Shown here piece after piece: positions 1 through 9,042 of a DNA stretch of 64,000 nt. Source of the stretch: Bacillota bacterium (lineage in GTDB: Bacteria; Bacillota; Clostridia; Oscillospirales; Acutalibacteraceae); assembly GCA_023416955.1 (NCBI GenBank), contig JAEZGM010000021.1, positions 62,001-126,000 on the forward strand. The letters run 5' to 3'. The notes under the pieces are model-generated. The model did not search any database, was not told the origin of the DNA, and saw only the letters and a program-made list of their open reading frames with translations. The position numbers were made by a program, and so were the translations under genes. The stretch's first letter is position 1. Each line of letters begins with the position of its first letter.

Positions 1-6
1 ATTGTA

Positions 7-1617
7 ATGAAAAAAATTATGATTGTTGACGATGAGTTGCTGGTTCGCATAGGAATCAAGTCCATCGTGGAGTGGGACAAGCATGGTTACCAAATGGTGG
101 CGGAAGCTTCCAATGGGCAGGAAGCGCTCGAATTGATCGAAAAATACCGGCCGGATATCATCATGACGGATTTGGTTATGTCGCCGGTAGACGGATTTGA
201 ACTGATTCAGGAGTGTCAGGAGCGTTTTCCCAAGGTTAAATTCATTGTTCTGAGCAGTTACAATGACATGGACAATGTGAAAAAAGCGATGAAGCTCGGC
301 GCAATGGATTATGTATTTAAATTGAAAATCACAGCCGACAGTATCCTTTCCACTCTTGCCGAAGTCAGTAAGGAAATTGACAGCAGCGAGAAACCATCAG
401 CCACAGGTCAGCCGCTGAATGTGAAAAACATTCCGGCCATTAAATCGAGGTTTCTTCATACGATTATTGACAAAAGCTATATCAGCAGAAAAGATGTTGA
501 GAAACAGATTCGGGAACTGGAACTGAAAGTGGATTTGTCAAAGAGTTACCTGATGTTTTACCTCAGTATCGACGACTTTGCGGTAAAAGTATTGGAAGGT
601 GAAATTCAGGGCGAGCAACTGCTCAAATATTCCATGGCAAATATTGTGGAGGAGGTTCTGGCAAAATCCTTTACCTGTGATGTGTACGATTACGCAGAAG
701 GAAATCTGATTGCCATTTTGCAGAATGACAGGGACGACGCGGGTATGCTGACCGAGGTTCAGAACGTATTTGCAAAAATTCAGGAGTATATGAAGCGGTA
801 TCTCGCGATTACGGCATCAGCCGCGTTAAGCCATTCTTATTTCGATCTGGCCAATGTTTCAACCGCTTATTCCGAAGCCAGGGACGGTGTAAAAAATCGA
901 ATTTACAAGGGCTGCTCTTATTTGGATATTCCTGGGCAAAGCGGTCAGCCGAAAAAAGTGCTGAAAATATCCCCGGAGGGTATTAATCGGGATATGGAAA
1001 AGAAAATTGATGCCAGCGGGGAAAAGCTCATTCAGTATTTTAACCATTTTTTTGACGCGGTCAGTGCCTTGGATAATGTGGAGGAAAGTGAAGTCCGGAA
1101 GTCCTATTTTGAAATGTATCACAGCCTGAGTGATAATGCGCGGAATTATGGCGTTAATATCGCCGCGTTGACAGATGAACACGGTTTGTCCCTTTACGAT
1201 GTGATTCTGAAAAGCGATACTTCCACGCTGACCCGTTCGGCTTTCCATGCAACGGTAACCCGATTTGCAGAAAGCCTCAGCCCATCGAAAAGGCAATCCG
1301 CCAGAAAAGACATTATAATGGCAAAGGAATTCGTGCGCAACAATCTTTCGGAACGGCTTTCCGTCGCTCAGGTTTCTGAGTTTCTGAATATGAATGCCAG
1401 TTATTTTTCTCATTTATTTAAAAAAGAGACAGGGAAAAGCTTTATTGACTATGTGAATGAAACGAGGATCAATAAAGCGAAAGAACTCTTGGCTACAACA
1501 GATTACAGAATTTACGAAATCTCGGCAATGGTTGGAATCGACAGCCCGAACTATTTCAGCATACTCTTTAAAAAGATTACCGGGAAAAGCCCGAATGATA
1601 TCCGGTCCAGGCAATAG
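7..1617 (+). CDS. AraC-family response regulator (YesN type)
   Basis: Two-component response regulator of 536 residues. The N-terminal receiver domain (about 1-120) shows the acidic pair D8-D9, the phospho-acceptor D55 in TDLVMSPVDG and the conserved lysine near residue 106. A poorly conserved middle region follows. The C-terminus (about 435-536) carries two AraC-type helix-turn-helix motifs, ending with the typical PNYFSILFKKITGKSP stretch. Proteins of this design usually pair with a membrane histidine kinase and control sugar ABC transporters in Firmicutes. The kinase would lie upstream, outside the window. The gene is followed by a sugar-binding lipoprotein on the same strand, which fits that role. 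The ATG at position 7 gives a receiver domain of normal length, but its ribosome site is outside the window. The substrate sensed is unknown. Confidence 0.93.
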   Translation: MKKIMIVDDELLVRIGIKSIVEWDKHGYQMVAEASNGQEALELIEKYRPDIIMTDLVMSPVDGFELIQECQERFPKVKFIVLSSYNDMDNVKKAMKLGAMDYVFKLKITADSILSTLAEVSKEIDSSEKPSATGQPLNVKNIPAIKSRFLHTIIDKSYISRKDVEKQIRELELKVDLSKSYLMFYLSIDDFAVKVLEGEIQGEQLLKYSMANIVEEVLAKSFTCDVYDYAEGNLIAILQNDRDDAGMLTEVQNVFAKIQEYMKRYLAITASAALSHSYFDLANVSTAYSEARDGVKNRIYKGCSYLDIPGQSGQPKKVLKISPEGINRDMEKKIDASGEKLIQYFNHFFDAVSALDNVEESEVRKSYFEMYHSLSDNARNYGVNIAALTDEHGLSLYDVILKSDTSTLTRSAFHATVTRFAESLSPSKRQSARKDIIMAKEFVRNNLSERLSVAQVSEFLNMNASYFSHLFKKETGKSFIDYVNETRINKAKELLATTDYRIYEISAMVGIDSPNYFSILFKKITGKSPNDIRSRQ

Positions 1618-1622
1618 CGCCC

Positions 1623-1681
1623 AGAGCGTGTATGCTTTTCAGCGAAATATCCGTCGCTTTTCCGATTTGCATACACGCTCT
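1623..1681 (+). promoter_or_regulatory. Long stem-loop just before the lipoprotein ribosome site
   Basis: Perfect 13-bp inverted repeat AGAGCGTGTATGC (1623-1635) and GCATACACGCTCT (1669-1681). A second, 5-bp stem lies inside the loop (AGCGA 1641-1645, TCGCT 1654-1658). The right arm ends where the GGAGG ribosome site (1683-1687) begins. No T-run follows, so this is not a simple terminator. It may be an mRNA-stabilising or processing hairpin that sets separate levels for regulator and binding protein (inference). Confidence 0.6.
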
Positions 1682-1693
1682 TGGAGGAGCCGG

Positions 1694-3061
1694 TTGAAAG
1701 GAAGAATATTTGTGGAGTGGCCGAAAAGAATTTTATCGTTCATGTTAACGTTTGCTCTGCTGGCGGCCGGAGGGTGTACTTCAAACCTTTCGGAAAGCGG
1801 TGCAAAAAGTTCGAATCCGTCGGAGGTAAAAACGCTTCGCATCTGGGGTGGCGTGCCGCCGGATGCCGGGCCTTCCCGTGTAGTGGAGGAGTTCAATAAG
1901 CAATACAAAGATCACGGGATTTCTGTAGAGTATAATTATTTCGTCAATAATCAGGCAGGAAATCAAAGGATGGAGACCATTCTGCTTTCCGGCGATAAAG
2001 TGGATGCTTACTTTACTTACACTACCAGCCTGCTTGAAAAACGCTCCATGAGTAATATGGCGCTTGATCTTACACCGTATATCAACCGTGACCATATTAA
2101 TTTGCGCAGTTATTTCGGCAGCAGCGTAAATTCCTACTATGTGAACGGAAAACCCTACAGCATACCTACTAAACTTGATCAATACGGCATTACGATCAAC
2201 AAGGATAAATTTGAAGAGGCCGGTATCCCTATCCCAAAGGAATGGACTTACCAGGAGTTTCGCGAAATTGCGAAAAAACTTTCCAAAGGAACGGGAAAAG
2301 ACAGAACCTATGGAATGTTTTTCTGCTCACAGCAGGATATCACCTATCCGGTTACCTACATTTTGCCCCGTTCTCTTGGCGGGGACGCGTTGTATAAGGA
2401 CGGGGGGAGGTTAACGAATTTTGACAATCCCACGGTTCATAATATGGTGAGCCTGATCAACGACATGATGAATGTCGATCATTCCGCGCCGACCCACATT
2501 GAAAGCGTAACTCAAAAGCTGACGCAGGAGTCCATGTTTTTGACGGGAAAATGCGCAATGACAATCGGACCGTGGATCATTCGCAGTGTGAAGGATCAGA
2601 AGACTTATCCGCACACGTTCACAACGGCATTCGTCCCTTATCCGGTTGAGAATAAGAGCGTGAATAATTATTCCCAGGGTGGACTGGGAGATTTTATTTC
2701 AATCAGTCCTCACTCAAGGTATCCGGACGAAACATGGGAATTTATGAAATGGTATGCGACCAAGGGCATGATATACATGGTGGAGGGGGGACGTATTCCG
2801 GCCTATACCGGGTTCGATACACAGACTGTGACAAGCCTGCTCCTGAAGGGGAGCGAAAATCTGATCGATGCCGAAACCGCCAAAAATGTGTTGATTCTTC
2901 CGAAAAGCAACTATGCCATTCCTTCGATTCACACAAATCTGTCTGAAATTAATGAAATTCTTTCAGATGAATTTGAACAGATTTATACCGGTCAGAAAAG
3001 CGTAAATCAGGGATTGGCGGATGCTAAGTTACGCGGAGATACCATATTAAAGACTGAATAA
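1694..3061 (+). CDS. Sugar-binding lipoprotein of an ABC transporter
   Basis: Extracellular solute-binding protein (family 1, MalE-like) of 455 residues. A short hydrophobic N-terminus ends in the lipobox LLAAGGC, so the mature protein should be lipid-anchored at the outer face of the membrane. Ligand-binding-domain signatures follow: TLRIWGG near the mature start, DKVDAYFTYTT, KPYSIPTKLDQYGITINKD and the FMKWYATKG region. The reading frame is open further upstream, but TTG at 1694 is preceded at 6 nt by GGAGG (1683-1687) and gives a proper signal peptide. GTG at 1709 is an alternative. No permease genes follow; a hairpin comes next and then genes on the other strand. It is therefore either an orphan binding protein or the tail of an upstream transporter operon. 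The sugar is not known. Confidence 0.88.
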   Translation: MKGRIFVEWPKRILSFMLTFALLAAGGCTSNLSESGAKSSNPSEVKTLRIWGGVPPDAGPSRVVEEFNKQYKDHGISVEYNYFVNNQAGNQRMETILLSGDKVDAYFTYTTSLLEKRSMSNMALDLTPYINRDHINLRSYFGSSVNSYYVNGKPYSIPTKLDQYGITINKDKFEEAGIPIPKEWTYQEFREIAKKLSKGTGKDRTYGMFFCSQQDITYPVTYILPRSLGGDALYKDGGRLTNFDNPTVHNMVSLINDMMNVDHSAPTHIESVTQKLTQESMFLTGKCAMTIGPWIIRSVKDQKTYPHTFTTAFVPYPVENKSVNNYSQGGLGDFISISPHSRYPDETWEFMKWYATKGMIYMVEGGRIPAYTGFDTQTVTSLLLKGSENLIDAETAKNVLILPKSNYAIPSIHTNLSEINEILSDEFEQIYTGQKSVNQGLADAKLRGDTILKTE

Positions 3062-3085
3062 ATTTAAATTATTTCCGGATCGCAA

Positions 3086-3128
3086 AAGGGCCTCTGCATT
3101 CTGCTTCCAGAATACAGAGGCTTTAAAA
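3086..3128. terminator. Bidirectional hairpin terminator
   Basis: Stem CCTCTGCATTCTG (3091-3103) pairs with CAGAATACAGAGG (3108-3120) with one mismatch. It is flanked by AAAAGGG on the left and CTTTAAAAA on the right. It lies between the lipoprotein gene and the convergent ABC-2 permease gene, so it can serve both. Confidence 0.65.
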
Positions 3129-3212
3129 ATCGGATTCCTTATGCGAAGCGGGACAATCCGGTCGCGGTACCAAATACCGCCGGCATATAATTAAAGTTCA
3201 TGGTTATTTTGC

Positions 3213-4013
3213 TTATACTTTTAAATCCCTTCTATTATATGAGAAATAGGATAAAGCGAAGAAAATCACAATAAGAAGAAGGGATGCCGCTAAGGCTTCA
3301 GGATTCAGGCCGCTTCCGCTGATAATATCGTTGGCATTGAAATACTTAAACGGCGAAAGAATATTCAGAAGATTCAGCCGATCATTCAGATTCGTGATTT
3401 CCGTGATTACATATGCCCCCATCACCATCCCTGCGGCAATGGCTCCCGCTTTCTTAGGATTTTTCAGCAGGGAGGATACGAACGCGCCGAGCGACAGAAA
3501 AATCAGTTGAATAATCAGCAGGCTCAGTAAAAAAACGGTCACTTCACTTGAAATGTCCCCGCCCTTATTGTAGACGGCGACCATTACAATGGACGAAACA
3601 AACGTCACAATATTGAGAATTACAATGTTGACAAGTGCCGCGAGGAGCTTTGACGTTACAACAGAGCTTCGTGAGATGGGTTTGACAATCAAGAATTCGG
3701 TTGTCTTATCGCGTTCCTCTTTCGCAATAATACCGCTGCCCAGTAAAGCGGCATGAATGGCGGCTGCCACTGCAATATAAAGAAATAGAAGTGCAAAATA
3801 GCCGTTCATGGTAGTAACATCAAACGAGCCCATGCCCAGAAGCGCTTTGATAGACTGCGGAATATCTTTCAAAGCCTGATTGCTTGCCCCGCCGGAGGAA
3901 TAAGCCGTGTATTTTGCCATGCCGCTTAAGACCCCCAGTACCATGCAGGCGCACCATATCAGCAGGGATTTTCGGTTGGCTTTCAGTTCCCTGAGAAACA
4001 GATTCATAAACAA
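3213..4013 (-). CDS. ABC-2 type permease
   Basis: Integral membrane protein of 266 residues with about six hydrophobic segments, typical of ABC-2 permeases. A cytoplasmic N-terminus (ELKANRKSLLIW) leads into the first membrane helix. The family hallmark EERDKTTEFLIVKPISRSSVVTSKLLAA comes after the second membrane helix; here it is split for reading as EERDKTTEFLIVKP and ISRSSVVTSKLLAA. It is the last gene of a four-gene minus-strand operon (TetR, ATPase, permease, permease). It is paralogous to the preceding permease, which carries the same arrangement, so the two probably form a heterodimer with the shared ATPase. Related systems export antimicrobial peptides, lipids or drugs; the cargo cannot be read from the sequence. 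Confidence 0.85.
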   Translation of the reverse strand: MFMNLFLRELKANRKSLLIWCACMVLGVLSGMAKYTAYSSGGASNQALKDIPQSIKALLGMGSFDVTTMNGYFALLFLYIAVAAAIHAALLGSGIIAKEERDKTTEFLIVKPISRSSVVTSKLLAALVNIVILNIVTFVSSIVMVAVYNKGGDISSEVTVFLLSLLIIQLIFLSLGAFVSSLLKNPKKAGAIAAGMVMGAYVITEITNLNDRLNLLNILSPFKYFNANDIISGSGLNPEALAASLLLIVIFFALSYFSYNRRDLKV

Positions 4014-4028
4014 GCCTCCTTTCGCTAT

Positions 4029-4832
4029 TCAGCTAACGGCGTGAATATCCTTTTTGGTATAGACGAAATATGTGATGATGACCGCGGCAATTATAATGGC
4101 AGCGCCGGTTATCATGTATGAGATTTCGTAAGACGCATGCTGTATAATATAGTCGACATCAAAATACCGGAAGGGAGAGAAATAGCGGGCTGCGTTACTG
4201 TCCTTACCGGTGGCAATCAGTGCGCCAATCATGTAAAGGCCAAAGACGGTTCCGAGGGAAACCGGGAGAACGCTTTTGAGCTTCTTAAAGAACACGGAAG
4301 CAGCAACACCGATTGCAAGAAAAATAAGCTGAAGGAAAAAGAGCGTAAGATTGATCATAAAGAATAGCTTGCTGCTGAAGTCGGCTGTCTTAACAGCGTT
4401 TGCAATCAGAAAGGTCAGAATATAGAAAATAGCATTTGTCGCGACGATTGCCGTAAATGCCGCCAGCAATTTTGCTGTGACAATGGCGGAACGCGAAACA
4501 GGCTTTACCAGCAAAAAGTCGGCGGTACGCTCCCGCGTCTCCTTTGAGAGAACATACATGCCCAGGTTCATTGCCTGAATGGCTCCGCAAAGTATGATGA
4601 AAGAGAAAACCATAGAGTAGAATCCCAATACGGAAGTAATGGTATCCAGATTAATGCCAAGCATTGCCCTGACAGTTGGGGGATAGTTGCCCAAAAGGCT
4701 TTTAAAACTCTCCGCATCCTTTGCCACGCCGGGATAGATGGAAAGATAAAGCGCTGCAAGTGCCACAAGTATGCACGTCCATATCAGCACGGATTTACAC
4801 TGCGACTTGAGCTCGTGAAGGTAAATGTTCAT
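4029..4832 (-). CDS. ABC-2 type permease
   Basis: Membrane protein of 267 residues, paralogue of the downstream permease gene. It has a similar N-terminus (MNIYLHELKSQCKSVLIW), about six membrane segments, and the conserved cytoplasmic loop KETRERTADFLLVKPVSRS. The frame is open 27 codons further upstream, into the ATPase gene. The chosen ATG at 4832 has GGAGG just before it on the minus strand (4843-4847) and starts exactly where the paralogue starts. It follows the ATPase gene with a 4-nt gap and the next permease gene after 15 nt, so the three are surely one transcript. Function: membrane half of an exporter regulated by the TetR protein encoded first in the operon. Confidence 0.87.
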   Translation of the reverse strand: MNIYLHELKSQCKSVLIWTCILVALAALYLSIYPGVAKDAESFKSLLGNYPPTVRAMLGINLDTITSVLGFYSMVFSFIILCGAIQAMNLGMYVLSKETRERTADFLLVKPVSRSAIVTAKLLAAFTAIVATNAIFYILTFLIANAVKTADFSSKLFFMINLTLFFLQLIFLAIGVAASVFFKKLKSVLPVSLGTVFGLYMIGALIATGKDSNAARYFSPFRYFDVDYIIQHASYEISYMITGAAIIIAAVIITYFVYTKKDIHAVS

Positions 4833-4836
4833 AGGA

Positions 4837-5718
4837 TCAATCCTCCTTGCCGTAATAATGCAGGAAGATTTCTTCAAGATCCGGCTCTTCAATGGAGATG
4901 TTGCGCAGGTCAATTTCAGAAATTTTCTTCATAATGGAGTTAATATTGCCCCTGAATATGAAAGCTGCTTCACTGCCCTTTACCTCAAGATTACTTACAC
5001 CGGCAATATTGAGTGCGTCTCTGCTCAGCGCCGACTTGGTTTCAATGGTAAACCGTTTGTAACTGTTTTCCTGCAGAGCGCTCATTTTTTCGAGCTTGAT
5101 GATTTTGCCGTCTTTGATAAAGGCGACCCGGCTGCACATTTTCTGAACTTCACTAAGAATATGGGAGGAGAAGAACACGGTTGCGCCCTTTTTATTTTCT
5201 TCCGCAATCAGCTCAAAGAATTTTTGCTGCATCAGTGGGTCAAGACCGCTTGTAGGTTCGTCAAGGATAATCAGCTTCGGTTCGTGGAGCAGCCCCTGCA
5301 CGATGCCGACCTTTTTCTTATTGCCGAAGGACAGATCGTCAATTTTTTTTTTTAGATCAAGATCCATGATTTCAGCGAGTTCGTAAATTCGCTTTGTACA
5401 GTCTTTTTTATAGAAGCTCGCCGAGTATTTCAGCAAATCAATGACCCGCATATTATCGTAGTAAAACACTTCGGACGGCAGGTATCCAACCTCCTGTCTC
5501 ACTTCAGGATGCTCTGTGCAGCTCTTGCCAAAGATCATTGCGCTTCCGCTTGTGGGATAGATCAGGCCGAGCAGCGTTCTTATGGTCGTTGATTTCCCCG
5601 CACCATTCGGACCGATAAATCCGAAAATTTCGCCTTGCTCAACATTCAGGTTTACATCAACAATGCCCCTGGATTTGCCATAGCTTTTTGTAAGATTTTT
5701 TATCTCGATGACATTCAT
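4837..5718 (-). CDS. ABC transporter ATP-binding protein
   Basis: ATPase subunit of 293 residues. Walker A is GPNGAGKST, the signature motif is LSFGNKKK (a K-rich variant common in this family), Walker B is LIILDEPTSGLDP, and the switch histidine lies in FFSSHILSE. A C-terminal extension of about 80 residues resembles that of BcrA/NatA-like ATPases. The ATG at 5718 is preferred over an in-frame ATG at 5733, because the GGGGGT ribosome site lies between them at good spacing. Operon: downstream of the TetR gene and upstream of two permease genes. Likely energises an exporter of a toxic compound or lipid, induced when TetR is released. Confidence 0.92.
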   Translation of the reverse strand: MNVIEIKNLTKSYGKSRGIVDVNLNVEQGEIFGFIGPNGAGKSTTIRTLLGLIYPTSGSAMIFGKSCTEHPEVRQEVGYLPSEVFYYDNMRVIDLLKYSASFYKKDCTKRIYELAEIMDLDLKKKIDDLSFGNKKKVGIVQGLLHEPKLIILDEPTSGLDPLMQQKFFELIAEENKKGATVFFSSHILSEVQKMCSRVAFIKDGKIIKLEKMSALQENSYKRFTIETKSALSRDALNIAGVSNLEVKGSEAAFIFRGNINSIMKKISEIDLRNISIEEPDLEEIFLHYYGKED

Positions 5719-5784
5719 AAAAGATACCCCCATTATTTTATTGGTGAAAAACTTTTTTGGCCTGTAAACCTCTGTCCTCGCGTT

Positions 5785-6408
5785 TTATCCGAGGTACTCT
5801 TTCTTATAAAAGTTATTTTTCAGCAGGACAACACAGTCTTTGAAATCCTTATAAAGGGCGTCCAGATCCATTTGCGCAATTCCTGAGGACATATTGATGT
5901 ACCCATAAGTGAAATAGAGCAGCATTTTCATGACAAGCTCCGGGTCAACACCATCCTTGAATTTCGATGTGTCCATCCCTTCACAGGCAATTCTGTTTCG
6001 GAAGACTTCGCCATTCTCACTGGCAAAGAGAGTTTGTATATCGTTCTTCACTTCAGCATCTTTTTCAAAATAAATGCTGTTGATAAACGAAGGAATGGTC
6101 GGGTGCTTTTTCATGACGGATATCTCAATGTCTGTCGCAAGCATGATTCTGTCAAAAAAGTCGGTTGTACTGTCGTCAAAGTTTTTGTTGACTTCATCCA
6201 TAAGTGTATGACCGCATAACTCAATCAGGTAGAGGTACAGCGCTTTTTTAGTCCCAAAGTAGTGGAATACCATCGCTTTGGAAATCCCCGCGGCTGCGGC
6301 TATGTCGCTTACAGATGTTTTTTTATAGCCATTGATTCCAAAGACGGAAAGCGCAGCGTCAAGGATAGAGTTTTGTTTTTCGGAGGGCAAGTTGAAAAAC
6401 TTATCCAA
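5785..6408 (-). CDS. TetR-family transcriptional regulator
   Basis: Regulator of 207 residues. The N-terminal helix-turn-helix is TSVSDIAAAAGISKAMVFHYFGTK (about 31-54; 24 residues, shown here as TSVSDIAAAAGIS and KAMVFHYFGTK). The C-terminal part is the usual variable ligand and dimer domain. The frame is open to 6585, but that would place the promoter and both operators inside the gene. TTG at 6408 is preceded by GAGGTGA at correct spacing and gives the standard short N-terminus. It heads the operon with the ABC exporter. Two copies of a 13-bp palindrome overlap and follow its own promoter, so negative autoregulation together with the exporter is likely (inference). Confidence 0.9.
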   Translation of the reverse strand: MDKFFNLPSEKQNSILDAALSVFGINGYKKTSVSDIAAAAGISKAMVFHYFGTKKALYLYLIELCGHTLMDEVNKNFDDSTTDFFDRIMLATDIEISVMKKHPTIPSFINSIYFEKDAEVKNDIQTLFASENGEVFRNRIACEGMDTSKFKDGVDPELVMKMLLYFTYGYINMSSGIAQMDLDALYKDFKDCVVLLKNNFYKKEYLG

Positions 6409-6431
6409 AGATTTCACCTCGTTAATAAATA

Positions 6432-6480
6432 AACCGAATCGGTTCATACAGATAGTAGCACTGTAAACCGATTCGGTCAA
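6432..6480 (-). promoter_or_regulatory. TetR operon promoter with twin operators
   Basis: Read on the minus strand: -35 TTGACC (6480-6475), 17-nt spacer, -10 TACTAT (6457-6452). Two near-identical palindromes are present. AACCGA-A-TCGGTT (6432-6444) lies downstream of the -10. ACCGA-T-TCGGT (6467-6477) overlaps the -35. Centres are 34 bp apart, about three helical turns, which suits two dimers on one face of the DNA. Confidence 0.8.
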
Positions 6481-6685
6481 TAGATTTAAAATATTTATAT
6501 TTTGTATGCTTCTTGAGCTATGTAAAATCAGAATTTCCAGACGAAATATCCCCGTTTTTCCAAACGACTGAACGATAAACGTCACTGCCTAAATACATAT
6601 ATATTTTTACAATGCTGCTCATATATGACGTTCAAAGGGTCCTTTAACCTTCGGGCTATACCATAACGCGTGGATGAATTGACTT

Positions 6686-6904
6686 CTATATTTTCTTTTT
6701 GAAAGCCCCTAAAGCAACACCTAAACATAAGCCTACAGATATCCCTATAGCAAGCTGGTTAAAAATAACTCCAAAAGCTACCCCCAGGCATAAACCTAAG
6801 GGCAAAGTGCTCTCAATATTGTTTTTATCATTTTTTTTCTGGCTGGTGGGAAGGTTGGTTTTATCTTCGCTGCTTTTTTCGTGTTGATTCGGATTTTCAG
6901 ACAT
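6686..6904 (-). CDS. Small glycine-zipper-like membrane protein
   Basis: Protein of 72 residues. The N-terminal 30 residues are charged and polar (MSENPNQHEKSSEDKTN...). The C-terminal half has two hydrophobic, glycine-rich segments with a repeated GLCLGVA(F/L)G pattern around residues 37-45 and 58-66, like glycine-zipper peptides that pack as helical hairpins in membranes. The start has a perfect GGAGG 6 nt upstream. It appears to be a single-gene unit. Function unknown; similar short proteins are often annotated only as hypothetical. Confidence 0.75.
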   Translation of the reverse strand: MSENPNQHEKSSEDKTNLPTSQKKNDKNNIESTLPLGLCLGVAFGVIFNQLAIGISVGLCLGVALGAFKKKI

Positions 6905-7284
6905 TTTATTTCCTCCAACATGCTAAACATCTGTCTTATGTGAAATTAGGAAAGATTCCCAAACTTTGCATTATTATTTTACATTACAGATTTATGCTTT
7001 ACAACGATTTTATCAAATCATAATCAAGTGGATATCGATTCGTACTGTTTATTTTCCGAAATAGATGTATTCGACTTCATAATTTCATACAGAGTACAGA
7101 GCAATGGAGATATTTACTGCAAGCTGAATTCGATTGGCTGTTGGGGATGTCAACTTAAAAAAGTATTATTCCATAGGGCTACATGAGCTTGCTCAAAAAC
7201 AAGGCTCACTATTTCTCCAAACATTTCATTGCCTATCTTTTTCTTGTTTTTAGTCATATGATTTCATATGACTTTCCTCTTTCC
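6905..7284. other. AT-rich intergenic region
   Basis: About 380 bp without a convincing gene. It holds the upstream region of the small glycine-zipper gene and the 3' side of the lipoprotein gene. A 9-bp inverted repeat, AGTCATATG (7252-7260) and CATATGACT (7265-7273), lies near the lipoprotein stop codon but lacks a T-run on the minus strand. Nothing else recognised. Confidence 0.5.
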
Positions 7285-7902
7285 TCAAAGTCCGGTTTTT
7301 ATCCGTAACAAAATATCAATTTCCTTACTTAACCACTTTCCATAGTCAGGCAATACAGTGATATTCCATTCGGATTCTTTTTTCGGGTTTTGTATGCAAA
7401 ACACAGCGTCAGAGGAGTTGTTTGGATCTAAATAAAGTATAATATCTTCATGCTTTATTGCATTTTGACCTTCTTCAGGGATATATGGGTCATATACTAA
7501 GCGAATCCATGTATAATTACCATTGGTTTTACAGTGATTATTGACTGCATTATTAATTTCATTTATCATTGGCACTTCCGAAATGTCTTTGTCTATACCT
7601 GAATTCTGAATTCCAGCCCCACCCCGTGGAACAATCCATAATAAATCTTCTATATCCCGAATGATTCCTGCATTGTCTATTTGAATATTTTCAAAAGTAA
7701 AACAATCGGAACCTCTTTGTACGATTATTTCTTTACATTGATTTTGCTGATCTTCGGTATTTATATTTTGGGTATTAACGTACTCATTGGAAGAAGGCTT
7801 ATTTGCGAGAGCATTGGAATTATGATTGTCTTGCTCGGAACAGCCGATAATTGCTAACATGAAACAAATAACTGATACATAAATAAATAATCTTTTTTTC
7901 AT
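7285..7902 (-). CDS. Putative lipoprotein of unknown function
   Basis: Protein of 205 residues. A 20-residue hydrophobic signal ends in the lipobox LAIIGCS (Cys at about 21), followed by a Ser/Asn-rich linker, so the protein is probably lipid-anchored outside the cell. The remaining 150 residues contain two cysteines near residues 56 and 67 and a predicted alpha/beta fold, with no motif I recognise. An AAGGAG ribosome site lies 6 nt before ATG. It is followed on the same strand, after upstream gene 7967-8806, in what may be a two-gene unit (64-nt gap). Secreted accessory protein; role unknown. Confidence 0.7.
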   Translation of the reverse strand: MKKRLFIYVSVICFMLAIIGCSEQDNHNSNALANKPSSNEYVNTQNINTEDQQNQCKEIIVQRGSDCFTFENIQIDNAGIIRDIEDLLWIVPRGGAGIQNSGIDKDISEVPMINEINNAVNNHCKTNGNYTWIRLVYDPYIPEEGQNAIKHEDIILYLDPNNSSDAVFCIQNPKKESEWNITVLPDYGKWLSKEIDILLRIKTGL

Positions 7903-7966
7903 TGCATTCTCCTTTTTGGATCAAATTAACTGACTATAACACCCTGAATTGAGATAAATTAAAAAA

Positions 7967-8806
7967 TTACCGGTTACCGATACGATGTTTCCATGCTTCC
8001 TCCGAAAATGTCTTGCTTTTTGGATTATTGAAAGGATTCGGCATGGATGCTGATGTTTGGCATACGGGGTAAGTGGCCACTTTCTGGGTGATTCCCTTCA
8101 CGTAGGGTGGAATATTCGGAGATTGACTCGGGTCAAACGGTGGAGCGAAGGCCAGTGAACGAATTTCATCACTGCTTTCCGCTACGAGATTCCCAGTTTG
8201 CAAATCAATGGGCATTACGGTATAAGACATTGAATTTCGAACAAATACAACCATCGGCCCACAAAAACTTACCAAAGTATCAAATGGGTCAACGGCGGTA
8301 ATATAGACTTTTCTCCCAGTCTTTAACGCAACATAAGACCAGCCTGATTGGTAAGCACTCTCTGAAAAGTCAAAATAGGATTCCAGAATAAACGTTTTAT
8401 CCTGTACCGCGCCTTTCCAGCATTGTGTTATTGTAAAGTCTTTGACTGGTGGCGATTGTAAGTTATCAGGATCGATATGCGCGTAGTCATCCGGTATAAC
8501 AGACGGCTCGTTCCATGCCGGGCTGACCTCCGTTACGGTTCCATCAAATGCCGGCTTGGGGTATTGGGTGGCAGATGGAAGCTGAATTGGGAGGGATTTC
8601 TCAATATGCATTTGATCAAATCCCGATACAGTTATATCGCTGAGAGAAAACACATTTGAACCGCTGACCGCGTCCCTCCCTGCCAAAGGTGAGGACTTTT
8701 TTGTGCCGTTCACCATAAGAATAAAAGCCGTAATTGCGCCGCCAACGCAGAGCAGCGCTATCGAAAGAATCTTTATACTGTTGCGTTTGTTTTTTGCCTT
8801 AATCAT
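7967..8806 (-). CDS. Membrane-anchored extracellular protein, unknown
   Basis: Protein of 279 residues. A basic start (MIKAKNKRNSIK) is followed by one membrane helix (about residues 12-31), giving a single-pass protein with its C-terminal 250 residues outside. The exterior part is proline/serine rich and has several Trp/Tyr residues, but no catalytic motif that I recognise. GTG at 8809 is an in-frame alternative start; ATG at 8806 has better spacing to GGAAG. It lies 64 nt upstream of the putative lipoprotein gene, on the same strand. The pair may be co-transcribed envelope proteins. Confidence 0.65.
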   Translation of the reverse strand: MIKAKNKRNSIKILSIALLCVGGAITAFILMVNGTKKSSPLAGRDAVSGSNVFSLSDITVSGFDQMHIEKSLPIQLPSATQYPKPAFDGTVTEVSPAWNEPSVIPDDYAHIDPDNLQSPPVKDFTITQCWKGAVQDKTFILESYFDFSESAYQSGWSYVALKTGRKVYITAVDPFDTLVSFCGPMVVFVRNSMSYTVMPIDLQTGNLVAESSDEIRSLAFAPPFDPSQSPNIPPYVKGITQKVATYPVCQTSASMPNPFNNPKSKTFSEEAWKHRIGNR

Positions 8807-9042
8807 CACACTTCCAACCTTTCCTTCAAATTGAATTTATGCCCACATATGGTCGCAGCCGAGGTTAATGCCTTATCATCAGCTTTGAAAGCTACCTTAA
8901 AGGTCAAGGGACTTCACCGAAAACAGAAAAAATGCAAGTATTAACTGCCTCTGCACATCTTTTTAAACGAAGTTTTAAAAGCAAAAATATACACATATGA
9001 TATTATACAGTTAAATAGAGCGTAATGGTAGGTACTTGTCAA

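Noticed and set aside
859..1413. 184-residue minus-strand frame inside the response regulator gene
   Set aside because: Overlaps the middle and DNA-binding parts of a clear coding gene; no ribosome site or family.
1457..1693. Upstream extension of the sugar-binding protein frame into the response regulator gene
   Set aside because: It would bury the signal peptide behind about 79 residues; TTG 1694 has the proper ribosome site.
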